Source of the DNA: Branchinecta lynchi
Taxonomy: Eukaryota; Arthropoda; Branchiopoda; Anostraca; Branchinectidae
Reading direction: 5' to 3'
Assembly: GCA_023053575.1 (NCBI GenBank)
Contig: JAKZAP010000003.1
Span: 9,834,561-9,898,560, forward strand
DNA length: 64,000 nucleotides
Part shown: positions 45,246 to 55,610 of the stretch, one piece after another
Numbering within the stretch: the first letter of the stretch is position 1
Layout of the letters: the number at the start of each line of letters is the position of its first letter
Translations under genes and position numbers: made by a program
Notes under the pieces: model-generated
Seen by the model: the letters and a program-made list of their open reading frames with translations, nothing else
Told to the model about the DNA's origin: nothing
The model's database searches: none

Positions 45246-45270
45246 ACCCCCCCCCCCCCCCCCCCCCCCG
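45246..45270. repeat. Long poly-C homopolymer
   Basis: More than 20 consecutive C. Its true length is uncertain in any assembly; similar runs recur in the window. Confidence 0.9.
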
Positions 45271-45289
45271 AAAATGTATTTGCGACGCC

Positions 45290-45840
45290 CCTGGCCACAG
45301 AGACATTTTTGGACGAAAATTGCTGATTTTCTCAACGAAACGAAGCGCTCCATAGAATACTTACAAAGATATATTTGTTTGGACCAAAAAATGCTGTTTC
45401 ATCACAAAAGATTGTGCTACCAAGCGAAGCCTTCCGTGTAATAGATAACTACACAGAACAATTTTGTGCAAAAAGCACTGACTCAGCACACCACAGAAGA
45501 TTTTTGCTACGAAGCGAAGCGTTCCACAGAATGATGATGAAGAAAAGATTTTAGGCAAAGATTTTCGCTACTAGGCGAGGCGCTCTACAGATTGACAGAA
45601 AAACTTTTGAGCCAAAAAGTGAGTCATCACATACGATTTTCTCTACGAAGCGAAATGCTCAATTTAATAGATTATGACAGAAAAACTTTTAGGCCAAGAA
45701 GTGGTGATTCATCAGAAAAAAATTGCGCTACGAAGCGAAGTACTCAATATAATATAATAGAAAAACTTTGCGAAAAAGTGGTGAGTCGTCAGAAAAGTAA
45801 CGCTATATACGAAGCGAAGCGCACCATACAACAGTGATAA
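45290..45840. repeat. Tandem array of about seven 62-88-bp units
   Basis: Units carry GCTACGAAGCGAAGCGCTCC (about 45335, 45420, 45510, 45570, 45645, 45728, 45808) and GACAGAAAAACTTTTGAGCC. A diverged run of the same words lies at about 42960-43190, so the array was once larger or has moved. Confidence 0.82.
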
Positions 45841-45856
45841 AGACAAAAGGCGTATC

Positions 45857-45903
45857 CTCGCCGTTCCCCGAGGACTTCTCGGGGAATCGAAGGGAACGGC
45901 GAG
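45857..45903. repeat. Strong nested hairpin
   Basis: CTCGCCGTTCCC (45857-45868) pairs perfectly with GGGAACGGCGAG (45892-45903). An alternative inner stem TTCCCCGAG / CTCGGGGAA closes a five-base loop. It lies at the edge of the tandem array; function unknown. Confidence 0.8.
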
Positions 45904-46603
45904 AATAGAGGGAGTCACTCCACGCGGACTCCACGTACAGAAAACAGCGAGAACACGGGGAATGCTTCCGAAACGGATTTTGTTCGAACAAAAAAAATAT
46001 GCAGTTGATGAAATTAGTCTTGATCCACTTTAATTTAGGTTTTGTCTCTTCTGACTGTTTTTAATTAATTTTATAATGCACCAACACCAGAAAAAATGCA
46101 CCAGCAAGCATGTTTAGGTCAATAAGTGCGGGTAACTGAACTGTCGTGCTTTGGGTCCTTTAACCCACCGCCGAGAGAAAACTTTACGTTTGACAAAGTA
46201 CTGCCTGGCCCAAGCTTTTGTTGTACGAATTTAGCCCTGTCCTGGCTTTTATCGTAGAGGCGCGGATTGCAGATGTGTACAGGCTGCATACAGAATGGGG
46301 GTCGAGCGAATCGAAGCACCTGCTAATATAATGAATGCAAGAATTACGGAATCATTTGCGTCTCACAGAATCAAGAACCAGCGGCGCTTATGGCGTTAGA
46401 ACATCCTAGTACTTTTTGGAAACCAAATTTGTTTCCCAAATTCTCCGAATAAAAAATGACAAATAGGACTCGCACGATGTTTCGTCACTTGAACGGACTT
46501 GATTCCTTGACCTTGGAACATTGCGAAGAGCACTACTGATTACTCTAAAGACTGTATCTAGCTCGACGTGTTTATTCCCCATATCTACGATATCGTTATC
46601 TCT

Positions 46604-46610
46604 TATATAA
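46604..46610 (+). promoter_or_regulatory. TATA box of the NPC2-like gene
   Basis: TATATAA lies 86 bp before the ATG at 46696, which leaves room for a start site near 46635 and a short leader. No other core element is evident. Confidence 0.55.
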
Positions 46611-46695
46611 CTTTGAAGGTAATATATACCTGATGCAAAATAACTAAGCCTACATTCATTTGTCTACCTTGTTCGTTCTCTTCAAAAAAACAAAA

Positions 46696-46765
46696 ATGTT
46701 GATCATCGCTTTCGCAGTGATTGCCGTCTTAGCAGGAGTTAGATCTGATCCGTTTATTGACTGTG
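46696..46765 (+). CDS. NPC2-like exon 1: signal peptide and first Cys
   Basis: ATG in context CAAAAATG; MLIIAFAVIAVLAGVRSDP then FIDCG. Donor G|GTAAGT at 46766. Confidence 0.85.
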
Positions 46766-49700
46766 GTAAGTTACTTCAGTATTTATATCCGCTCTCGAGT
46801 CACCGAGTCTGAGACCAAAGCCACGGTCACAAGTCCGAGTCCCGGAATATGCCTCGTAACGTGATGAGACGACAACTAGACTATCAAAAAATCTTCGTCC
46901 TAACATTATTTTCTTCTTCTTAAATATGTATATTTTTTATTTTGTTTATCTCTTTACTTGGTCCTGAAGACAACTGTAGGACCTTAAATTTGCCGGGACT
47001 TTTAATCGAGCTTCGTACTTGGCCGGATTTCCGCGACGAGACGAGAAAAGAAGCTACTTTTGTACACTGTCTATTTTTTTCAGTAATCTGTTTTTTTTTA
47101 TATATCGCTTCTACCTACCAAAAATCTGCAATGTAATTCAAGATGAAAGTCTGTGTCCAATAAGCTCAAGGCTGGACACCAAACCCACTGTATAATTAAT
47201 GAGCAGACGGGACGGATGGAGTCACTGGGCAAAGCGTTGTTTCAGTTTCCATTACCATGGGTGGCCCGAAGGGGGGGGGGGGATTCACCCCCCTGCCTTT
47301 TTCCAAGTCCTACCAGTCGTTTATTTTGGCCTCGCCGAGGTCCCGGGCATTCATTTTAATTAAAAACAATCCGAGTCTTTAAAACAAAAAAATTACTTTT
47401 GGCTCTGCCCAGCGTCAGTCGTAACAAGACCAAAGGTTTCGATGGGATCCCAAAAATCTAATATTTGATCCAGACAATTGCGAACGAACTACCATACTTG
47501 TCCAGAAAAAAATGAATTCAGCGTATCTCCTTATCCGTACAAAGAACATCTAATCAACTTCAAGTAAAACTTTAATTTATAAAAAAAAATCAGGTTTCAA
47601 CCGGATTCCAAACGAACTATATGTCCAGGTAAAAAAAAAAGATCGTCATATACAGATTTAGCGTGTCTTCTTATCCCTAAATCGGTCATCTAATCAACTT
47701 CAAATAAAACTTTTGCTGTTAACAAATTTTTCGGTTTGGCCTGATTCCGGCTTAACAAGTTGTCCTGGTAGAAAATACGTTCACATAAGGGTTCAGCATG
47801 TCTTCTTACCCCTTAATCGAACATCTAATCAACTTCAAATAAAACTTTTACTTTGAACAAACTTACCGGTTTTGGCCGAATTCCGGTCGAACTACTTATG
47901 GTTTTCACCACCGTGTTCAGCATGTCTTCTTATTCCTAAATCGAACATCTAATCAACTTCAAATAATACTTTTACTTTTAACAGACCTTCCGGTTTTGGC
48001 CGGATTCCGGGCTAACTACTTGTCCGGCGAACAAATGTGTTTCACCATCATGTTCAGCATGTCTTCTTATCCCTAAATCGAACATCTAATCAACTTCAAA
48101 TATAACTTTTACTTTTAACAAACTTTCCGGTTTCGGCCGGATTTCGGGCGAACTACTTTTCCGATGACAAAATGGTTTTCACCATCGTGTTCAGCATGTC
48201 TTCTTACCCCATAATCGACTATCACATTATATGTTTAAAAATATTTAATTTGCCCCTTAAATTAAACCCCCTCCCCCAATCTAGGGCTATAGAGCCCATC
48301 TACGAACTTGAGCTTCCTCTTGACCCAAAGAATCCTCACACCAAGTTTCATCAAAATATCTCATTCCCTTCGAGAGTTATAGTGCGTACAGACGGACAGA
48401 CGGACGGACGGAAAGACGGACAACTTTTGTGATGTCATAGGTATAACTCCACTTACGTTTTGGGATCCAAAAAAACCGACCAGCCGAGTCAAAAGCGCGA
48501 GACAAGGTCATGTGCATGGATTTTTTTGTTATCAAAGTTTGACTACAAGTGAAAAAAGAGTAGAATTTTTAAACATAACTTAAAGCCGTCAGAAATCAAA
48601 TGACAGGAGATCCGCGAAACTAGTGTGCCAAGAACAGATGGAAAAATGTCGATTACAAAGCGAGGTTGAGCTGGGAACAACGCTTGAAAAGGGCAAGGAA
48701 GATTTTAATATACATCCGAAAGTCGTTTCCCAGGACAGGGGGGGTTCTACAGACGCTGGAATTTTTGAAATTTTTGTCCTCTATGCTAGCAGCGGCGTTA
48801 CTGTCCAACATTTTTTTTTGGGGGGGGAGCCACGTATTTACCGACTGGCTGGTAATTTTTATCGAGTTTTTTTCGGAAAAAAACGACTTTTTTGACGAGA
48901 AAATCGACTGATTTCAAGAAAAACCTACCGTTTTTAAGAAACGATTTTCGAAAAACCGACTATTTTGAAGAAAAATTGACTGTTTCCGAAAAAAAATCGA
49001 CTGTTTTTACGAAAAATCGCGGCGCGAGCTATTTTTTACCGACTGTCCGACAAAATTGGGAGAGGGGGGGACGTCCCCCCCCCCAAACGTGATGCCCCTG
49101 TATGCTAGTGTCAAAGCAGATCTGATTAGCCTTCCTAAAATTCAGGATACGCATACTATATACTCGAAAATGATCTCTTTTATGTTAAAGTTATTCTAAA
49201 AGCGAACTTCTAGTTCTTCATTTGCTGTGTATAGCACTTCTGTCGCGTATTGAGACTCGGACCTAATTTTGGGGTAATTGACGCAGATATAAACCTTTCA
49301 GATGCGCTTGAATATGCTGCATTAAAGAAAGATATAGTGTTTCTATCGAGCGAAAGACAAAATTTTGTTTCGTCAATGAATCGGGGTTTGTTTTTACACA
49401 GAACGAACCAGATTCTGCAAACCAGTTTTAAATTGCAATTTTTCAGATGTAGCGTTACCTGTTTTAGTTTTCGTCATGAAAGTACAGTTTGTCGATTGAC
49501 AAATAAAACGGCACGGTACAAAGAACTTTCATAACGAAACAAAAGTACATCAAAACTACACCCGAACAAAAAAAATGCAACTGAAGTCTCGTCGGCGAAC
49601 CGACGTGTTTTCCTATCTATAAACTCCTGTCGGGCGAAGACCAAATTTTTGTTACGTCCGTAAATCTGATTTTTTTTTTTTTTTTTTTTTTAATGCACTG

Positions 49701-52700
49701 GCAAACCGTTTTCCTCGTTTCCTTTCTGAGGAAGTGTGATTTTAACGTGAAAATTACTTTTTTTGCTTTTGTAGTTCGGAACAAATCTACTTTATTTTAG
49801 ATCGGCACTATTTTGTCACGTTTTTCGATGGAGAGAGTCGTGATTTCATAGCTTTTACTCATCATTCATCCATAAATCCGGATTTTTTTTAATGCACTGG
49901 CAAACCTATTTTCCCCGCTTTGTGTCTTGAACGTGAAAATTACTTATTTTGCTATTAATTCGCAACAAATCTACTCTGTGTCTACTTTGTTTTCTATGGC
50001 CAATATTTTGTAACTTTTTTCGACGGACATATTTGTGATTTCATAGCTATTTTGTCCTTCTCACTGGGATCGCAAAAAGACGCTCTGCTCCTCGGCGTGT
50101 CACAAAATTTGGCCTGTGGCGCTCATAGTATTCTCTATTTAGAGGACGGTGTGTCATTTGCTTGGCGATTTGGCTTGTAATTTTTAGATTTGAAACACGT
50201 TAAATGCTAGAATCTTTCTAGACAAAAGCAGATTAAAAAAATTTGCCTGCGCCGCTTGCTTTAATTTGTCCAGGAGGCGTTGAAAGCTTTCCTCTTTAGC
50301 GAAAGCTGAACTGTGAAGCTGAGGTTATGAAGGTATGTATACAACAATTTCGATTACAAGAATAATTTCAGCTGATGCATTGCAGCTAATTTTACACCGG
50401 CTTTATTGCCGGCGCCATTGCCGCGTAGTTGTAACAGTTCTGTTTTGTCGGTACTTGCGAGTCGTATATTGTGATCCAGGAGTCGTTGATACCAGGGGTC
50501 TCACCCCCCCCCCCCCTGGCCTGAGTGTTTCGAGCCACCCCAGTCCATTACTTTTAAATAGGACTAGTGACTAGTGTTGGCTGGTGTTACGAGTTTGAAG
50601 AAAGAAAGGGCACAGTTTAGCTCAGTTTTTGCTACCGCGTCATCTCCAGCATCAATCAACCCTTGCTACTGATATACACTAGTTGTTATATACTATGCTT
50701 CGCAGCGCATTTTATGGAGTCATCCTTACTGAAATCTGCCATGCCGCTAGATGTTTTCTTAAACAGAATAGTCACCTTTCCATGAACTGAAAAAACTGCC
50801 AGATCATCGGCTACAGTTCCCAGAGCATCCTCCTTAAAGCTCGTCAGTTTTCTGTTGCAGCGCCTAGTTAAACGATCAAAAATTCTGTGCATCCCACCAT
50901 GCAAAAACTCTGCGCTTCTGTTTACCCTACATTTTTTACCCATGTCTTAACCAATATTTATCGTATAGGCTCACAGAACGTCGTTCTCCGCTTTGAATTC
51001 AACGACTGCTCCGGCTTACCATGTGACGTCCCTGCCAACGCAACTGCTGTTGCTATTTTCGAAATAATCAATCGTAAGTTTCTTAAGCTGTAATGGAACA
51101 TTTTTCAGCCAATCTTACCAAGAATGTCTATAGTCTAGTTTGAGTCACAAGTATGTTACGTCTTTGTCTTCTTCCAATTCAGCGCTCCAAAGTGGACTTA
51201 TTTCTGAAAATCCTCCATTGTCTCATTATGAATACTTCAACAATTATAGAGAGATAGGAAGAGATGGATCCGCAAGTAAAGAGCAGGACAAAATACTGAC
51301 ATAATAAAAAAATATGCCAGTGAGTGAACCGCGAGAAGAACGAAAAACGTCACCCCAACGATAATCCGAACCCTATGTCAACCAATCAAAAGCGTTTGTC
51401 AGGGACAGCTGTGGTGCGTTTCCTGCTCTTTGCTAGGCACACGGCGATTCTTCGTCGGCACAAAGAGTTAAGTCATCGAGACTGTAGCTTTCACTTTCTA
51501 CCCTAAAGAAAACAGTGCAAAATTTCATTGCTCGGGAAGGGGATCGCTGGTGTTCCACTCGTCAACTTGTGGTCTGTCACAATCGTCACTGATGAGACAA
51601 CAGTTGCGTTTTTGATCGAAGTTTTGTTCGCCGTTGGATTAGCCGGTTGCTTAACTTCCGTTTCCAAACGCGGTCGAAGTTCACCGTTTTCTTAATTAGT
51701 GTTTCTACGATTCCGGCGACCTTTTGCCCGGTCGACGTTTCTTTAATGATTCAAGCAAACTTCGAACTTGCTAGTTCACGAAGTTCGACGGTCAGAGTCT
51801 GAAGGACAAGGAAAGTGTGACTGGCGACCAAAAACGGTGTTGAAATAGAGACCTTTGAGTTTGAAGGTAACTTCAAACTTCGATCAAAAACGCAACTAAT
51901 AGCGAGGTTTCAGAAACTAGTCGGCTTGGAAGTGCTGCTGAACTAGGATATTGCGAATTGCTCCGTTGGTCTACAGGTTCTGGGATTAACTCTGACTTAA
52001 CCTTTGATCCAAAATGCAAGAGAAAGGATCAGAATAAATAGGCTCTGATATCTCGTAACATCTTAAAACAAGACCAAAGGTTTCGATGGGATCCCAAAAA
52101 TTCAATATCTGATCCAGACAACTGGGTCTTGTCTTAGCCAGATCCAGTCATCGCCAGACTCCTTGAACATTTTTACCATTATAATTCAGAAACAGATAAG
52201 GCCAAATAGCTAATCATCTGAGAAAACCAAGTTCAGATACAGATTCATCATGTGTGTTAACCCCTATAAGTCATATCTGTTTTGCCGAAAATTTCCTGCC
52301 ACTTCTGCTAATTTCCCGGTTTCGGCCGAACTCCAGAACTCCAGAAACGGACTCAGGGTATCTTTTTTCCCCAAATTTTCCGACTCCTGCCGTATTCCTG
52401 TCTAACTATATGTCCGGGTAAAACATGATTGTCACACACGGATTCAGCATCTCTTCTTACCCCTAAATCGGTTATCTAATCAACTACAAATAAAATTTTA
52501 CTTCTAACAATTTTCCGGTTTCGGCCGGATTCCGGGCGAACCACATGTCGTGGTAGAAAATTGTTTTCACATAAGTGTTCAGCATGTCTTCTTGCCCTAA
52601 ATCGGACATCTGATCAACTCCAAATAAAACTGTTAATTTTAACAAACTTTCCGGTTTGTGCCAGATTCCGGGCGAACTACTTGTCCGTCGAGAAAATGGT

Positions 52701-53495
52701 TTTCACCATCCTCTTCAGCATGTCTTCTTACCCCATAATCTACTATCACATTAGCTGTTTCAAAATATTTTGTTTGCCCCTTAATTTGAACCCCTTCCCC
52801 CACCCCTAAATCTAGGGCTACAAAGCCCATTTACGAACTCGACTAGTCCGACGACCCAACGAATCCTCACACCAAGTTTCATCAAAATATCTCGTTCCCT
52901 TTGAGAGTTATCAATCAATCAATCACTCAATCAATTTTATTTAGAACCCTAATAGCACTAGGCTAACATGGGCCGGAAAAATAAACACTCACTACAATAA
53001 ATGTTATCGTTACGTTATCGTGCTTACAGACGGACGAACGGACGAACGGACGGACGGACAGACGGACAACTTTTGCGATGTCATAGGTATCCCTCCACTT
53101 ACGTTTTGGGATCCCAAAAAAGAGGAATGTTTGTTTGTTTTTATCCAGGAAAAAATGTTTCAGAATTTCTAGGCTACCAAACATTGTGTTGCTGGCAAAT
53201 TTAATAACATGAATGTATATTTCCACCAAATATTGCTGCCTTGTAGCATATGGAGTGAAGGAGTGTGTGTTCTCTTTTCAGACAATTATAATTGCTGTTA
53301 ATTTTACTTGTGTTAACAGAGCGTCCAACTGAGAAAATCGTTGAAGTTCTGACTGCAACCCTTGAGGATGGAACTACTATTGAGATCAGGTCAGCTCCCA
53401 TCTGTGCCAACATGGTCAATGGTGACTGTCCTCTGCAAGTTGGCGAAATATTCGAATTTTTCTCAGAGGTACCGAATCTCGGAGACATTCCTATG
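46696..53495 (+). CDS. NPC2-like secreted ML-domain protein, 5' three exons (incomplete)
   Basis: Three exons (46696-46765, 50969-51073, 53320-53495; phases 1, 1, 0) give 117 residues. A hydrophobic signal peptide (about 1-17) is followed by the NPC2/MD-2-related (ML) pattern: first Cys in DPFIDCG (23), the close pair in NDCSGLPC (37, 42), an Asn-Ala-Thr glycosylation site (47-49), then PICANMVNGDCPL with the second pair (87, 95) and EVPNLGDIPM. In NPC2 the first Cys bonds to one near the C-terminus, encoded here by an exon I cannot find. Family members bind cholesterol or other lipids in lysosomes or outside the cell. The next recognisable sequence is a retrotransposon, so the last exon is beyond the window, or the gene is broken. 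Confidence 0.85.
47425..48473 (+). repeat. Family A element, complete, five units of about 135 bp
   Basis: The start CAAGACCAAAGGTTTCGATG then GGATCCCAAAAA and the end CCACTTACGTTTTGGGATCC are intact. Units begin near 47593, 47732, 47868, 47992 and 48129. The unique tail carries ACCAAGTTTCATCAAAATAT and a GACGGACGGACGG run. Confidence 0.88.
49650..50060. repeat. Imperfect tandem duplication, about 210 bp per unit
   Basis: TAATGCACTGGCAAACC, AACGTGAAAATTACTT, AACAAATCTACT and GTGATTTCATAGCT occur in the same order in both halves (about 49690-49855 and 49890-50050). Confidence 0.8.
50969..51073 (+). CDS. NPC2-like exon 2: first Cys pair and glycosylation site
   Basis: Acceptor TTTATCGTATAG, donor C|GTAAGT. 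Encodes SQNVVLRFEFNDCSGLPCDV then PANATAVAIFEIIN, matching the ML-fold strands around the short Cys loop. Confidence 0.86.
52069..53120 (+). repeat. Family A element, complete, interrupted near its tail
   Basis: It starts CAAGACCAAAGGTTTCGATG and ends CTTACGTTTTGGGATCCCA, with array units near 52320, 52380, 52510 and 52645. At about 52911-53010 a retroelement piece interrupts GAGAGTTATC ... GTTATCGTGCTTACAGACGG. Confidence 0.85.
52911..53010 (-). mobile_element. Retroelement 3' tail nested in family A, with target duplication
   Basis: A (TCAA)n tract followed by 'ttttatttagaaccctaata' lies between two copies of GTTATC(G). Uninterrupted family A copies read straight through at this point, which fixes the insertion. 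Confidence 0.65.
53320..53495 (+). CDS. NPC2-like exon 3: second Cys pair
   Basis: Acceptor TTGTGTTAACAG, donor ATG|GTAAGT; ends in phase 0. Encodes RPTEKIVEVLTATLEDGTTI, EIRSAPICANMVNGDCPLQV and EIFEFFSEVPNLGDIPM, similar in spacing to the NPC2 CPLxxGxxYxY region. Confidence 0.88.
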
Positions 53496-53855
53496 GTAAG
53501 TTTGCACCGTCTTTTGTACATTCAGCCTTATCTGTATGCTCCCACCTCATCTATTTGGGAAAGCTTGAGACAGGTCTCCCGTACATATACAGGGTTTGGA
53601 GAGGCGATTTGTTCGAATAAGCATAAGAAGAAATGATTTTCTAAAGGAAAAAACATTTTAACTAGACAAACCAGAATTAAACAGAGCGTTACCTGTCCTC
53701 TGCCGCTATCACGGTATGTGTGCTCAACCCAAACTCTGGTATGTTATGTTAAAGTTTGTTTCGACTTCATCAAGTATGTCAATTCTGGCTGCCGATTTCC
53801 GGGCTGACTGACTTTTCGACGGGGCTAATGCACGACTCGGTATGAACCGAAAGCC
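53496..53855 (+). other. Start of NPC2-like intron 3
   Basis: I see no exon in these 360 bases; the retrotransposon terminal repeat begins at 53856. Confidence 0.6.
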
Positions 53856-53918
53856 TAGTACTATATTCACTCCCTCGTATGCACGGTCTGGTAGTATGAG
53901 ATGTGGAGTCAACCTTAA
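53856..53918 (-). repeat. Terminal repeat B2
   Basis: 63 bp identical to B1 (54122-54184); + strand text starts TAGTACTATATTCACTCCCT and ends GGAGTCAACCTTAA. It marks the element's 3' end. Confidence 0.9.
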
Positions 53919-54073
53919 TTGGTTGAGAGAAAAGTGCTACCAAACCATGCACTTGTGTGAAACTAGTTTTTTGTCTCATTCAATCATGCTTCTTGCTTTC
54001 TTCTTCTTTTTTTTTTTTTTTTTTTCATATACCCGAGTTGTGCTTGGCCATTACCCCAGCTATCCTGCGCCTT
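53919..54073 (-). other. Spacer between A2 and B2
   Basis: 155 bp with a T-run on the + strand (about 54004-54026). Non-coding. Confidence 0.7.
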
Positions 54074-54123
54074 AAGCGTTCGCTGTGAACTGATTTCTGA
54101 CCGGGCCTCCGAGGGAGAGAATA
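54074..54123 (-). repeat. Internal repeat A2
   Basis: 50 bp matching A1 (61401-61450) with three differences; core CTGATTTCTGACCGGGCCTC then CGAGGGAGAGAATA on the + strand. Confidence 0.9.
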
Positions 54124-54184
54124 GTACTATATTCACTCCCTCGTATGCACGGTCTGGTAGTATGAGATGTGGAGTCAACCTTAA
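54122..54184 (-). repeat. Internal repeat B1
   Basis: Exact 63-bp copy of B2, abutting A2 with a two-base overlap. Confidence 0.9.
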
Positions 54185-54326
54185 CCACATCTAGTGCCTC
54201 CCCTTTATTCCTAAGACTCACCCAACCTTCTTCCTTCCAATTCTCAAAACAGTATTCATTTATTTATTGGTTGCACGCAACAATAAGCCTAGAAATCAGT
54301 CATCTTGTTCTTGTCCCTTGACATAA

Positions 54327-55510
54327 TCACTCCTTGAACTTATCTTTGCCAAAAGCTCGCGGAAGTTTCTTTGGGTTCATGCTGACGTTTACAGCTATTC
54401 CGGCGTTGGGAGCTATTGACGCCATTGTTTTTGCTGTACCACCAACTTGGGACAGCTTTGCCCGCCCCGTGTATTTCTCGAGCATTTGGGAGCTTTTCCA
54501 TCCCACATGACGTTGCACTTCCTCGTCTGACACTCCCGCAGCTGACAGACTCATCGCTGCTCCTGCCCGTAGACTGTGAGGCGTTTCTCCTTCGTACAAG
54601 CCCAAAGCCTGCAAGTGTTTCTTCAAGCGTTCGTAAACTACTGCATACCCCATGTGGACTTTCTTATCTTCTCCTTTACCGAATCTGGGAAAAAGAAAAC
54701 CACCGCTGAGGCTTTTTCCCACCTCCTCTGCTGCCCGTACGTATTTTTGCAAACATGCCACTGGACATGTACTTTTTTCTGGGCTGATCTCAACAGATAA
54801 CACTCTTCCTGCGGAGTCTTTTAACGTTTTTCCTTCAGACTGAATAATGACGAACCCCCCGCTCGGTAACTCCCTAAGGGTGGCGAACATTATCCTTAAG
54901 AGGTCATCAGCTCTCGCGGCAACTGCAAACTGGGTTGCAAAAAACGCCATATCCCGGTAAAATTTCAGTTTCTTTGTCACATCTTGCGATCGAGAAGCTT
55001 TTATGTCTAAATATTCCGTCAGACATTTTAATTTTCCTTTTGTGATCGGTACAGCTTTTCGAACCACCGCAAGTGCATTCTTCTGTTCAAGAGTTACCCC
55101 TGCAAGTATTGCTCGACCTGGAAGGACAGAGCTGGGTTTCCTGCGCTCGTCTGACCGTCCCACCTCCTGTTCACCCCATACTCCTTATAAAGCGAAGAAA
55201 GCTGCCCAGTAATGGTGCTTATTGACCCAACGCTCAGCCGGAGCGGACAATCACACTCAGATAAAACCGAGTCTTCCAACCTGCATTGAATAGTATGAAC
55301 TTTCGTCTTCCCGGCCCCGTCCTTGTATATCAGAAAATTCACCAAATCTTCTGGTGTAGCTTGCAGAAAACTCTCACTTTCCTTTTTGCGTACCTCAGAC
55401 AAGAACTCCTCCAGCTGTCTTTTAAGAGACTGCTTTTGTTTGCAGTATTTTGTGCCGCTAACTAACTTTTGAACCTCCAAGCGTCTGGCATTTATTTTCT
55501 CCAATGAGAT
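54327..55510 (-). pseudogene. Tyrosine recombinase domain of the YR retrotransposon (one frameshift)
   Basis: The N-terminal block (55510-55094 frame) is a helical SAM-like core-binding region beginning ISLEKINARRLEVQKL. The catalytic block (to 54327) carries the first Arg in AARADDLLR, the HxxR box as HSLRAGAA, His/Trp as HVGWKS and the nucleophile Tyr in EKYTG: the R-H-R-H/W-Y set. The two blocks are in different frames; a missing base in a G run near 55094-55100 (QYLQG then VTLEQ) explains this. About 390 residues in all. The upstream TTTATTTTTAG at 55511 looks like a splice acceptor linking it to the RT-RNase H frame. The recombinase would insert the circular DNA copy into the genome. Confidence 0.85.
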
Positions 55511-55610
55511 CTAAAAATAAACGAGTAAAAACAGACGAGAAACAGTTAACATATTCACAAACAGTTACTGCTCAAAAGCGTTACAACTAAACACAGGAAA
55601 CGTCTACTAC
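55511..55610 (-). other. Probable 100-bp intron between RNase H and recombinase frames
   Basis: On the minus strand the RT-RNase H frame runs ...AWDLY then GTAGTAGACG (donor, 55610) and soon stops. The acceptor TTTATTTTTAG (55511) restores an open frame, phase 0 on both sides. The donor is weak (TAT|GTAGTA), so a separate start or another donor is possible. Confidence 0.5.

Larger units (their letters stand above)
41047..46600. other. Intergenic region between PALS1 and the NPC2-like gene
   Basis: It includes the PALS1 3' UTR; I see no AATAAA until 43366, only an ATTAAA at 42765, so the poly(A) site is uncertain. A direct duplication (CCGAATTCGTGAT context, about 41155-41210 and 41303-41355) and the arrays at 43785-44510 and 45290-45840 are the main contents. 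The ORFs at 41687-42007 (minus strand) and 43535-43873 (plus strand) resemble nothing I know. Confidence 0.6.
46766..50968 (+). other. NPC2-like intron 1: family A copy and tandem duplications
   Basis: It contains a family A element (47425-48473), a degenerate GAAAAATCGACTG-type repeat (about 48860-49020), an old duplication at about 49650-50060 and several poly-G/C and poly-T tracts. The stretches 49100-49640 and 50300-50960 hold nothing I recognise. Confidence 0.75.
51074..53319 (+). other. NPC2-like intron 2: family A copy with nested retroelement tail
   Basis: A family A element spans 52069-53120. 51310-52060 shows no recognisable gene. Confidence 0.75.

Noticed and set aside
53501..53636. 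Extension of NPC2-like exon 3 past 53495
   Set aside because: The ORF continues, but GTAAGT follows ATG exactly where family alignment breaks, and the extra residues do not resemble the ML domain.
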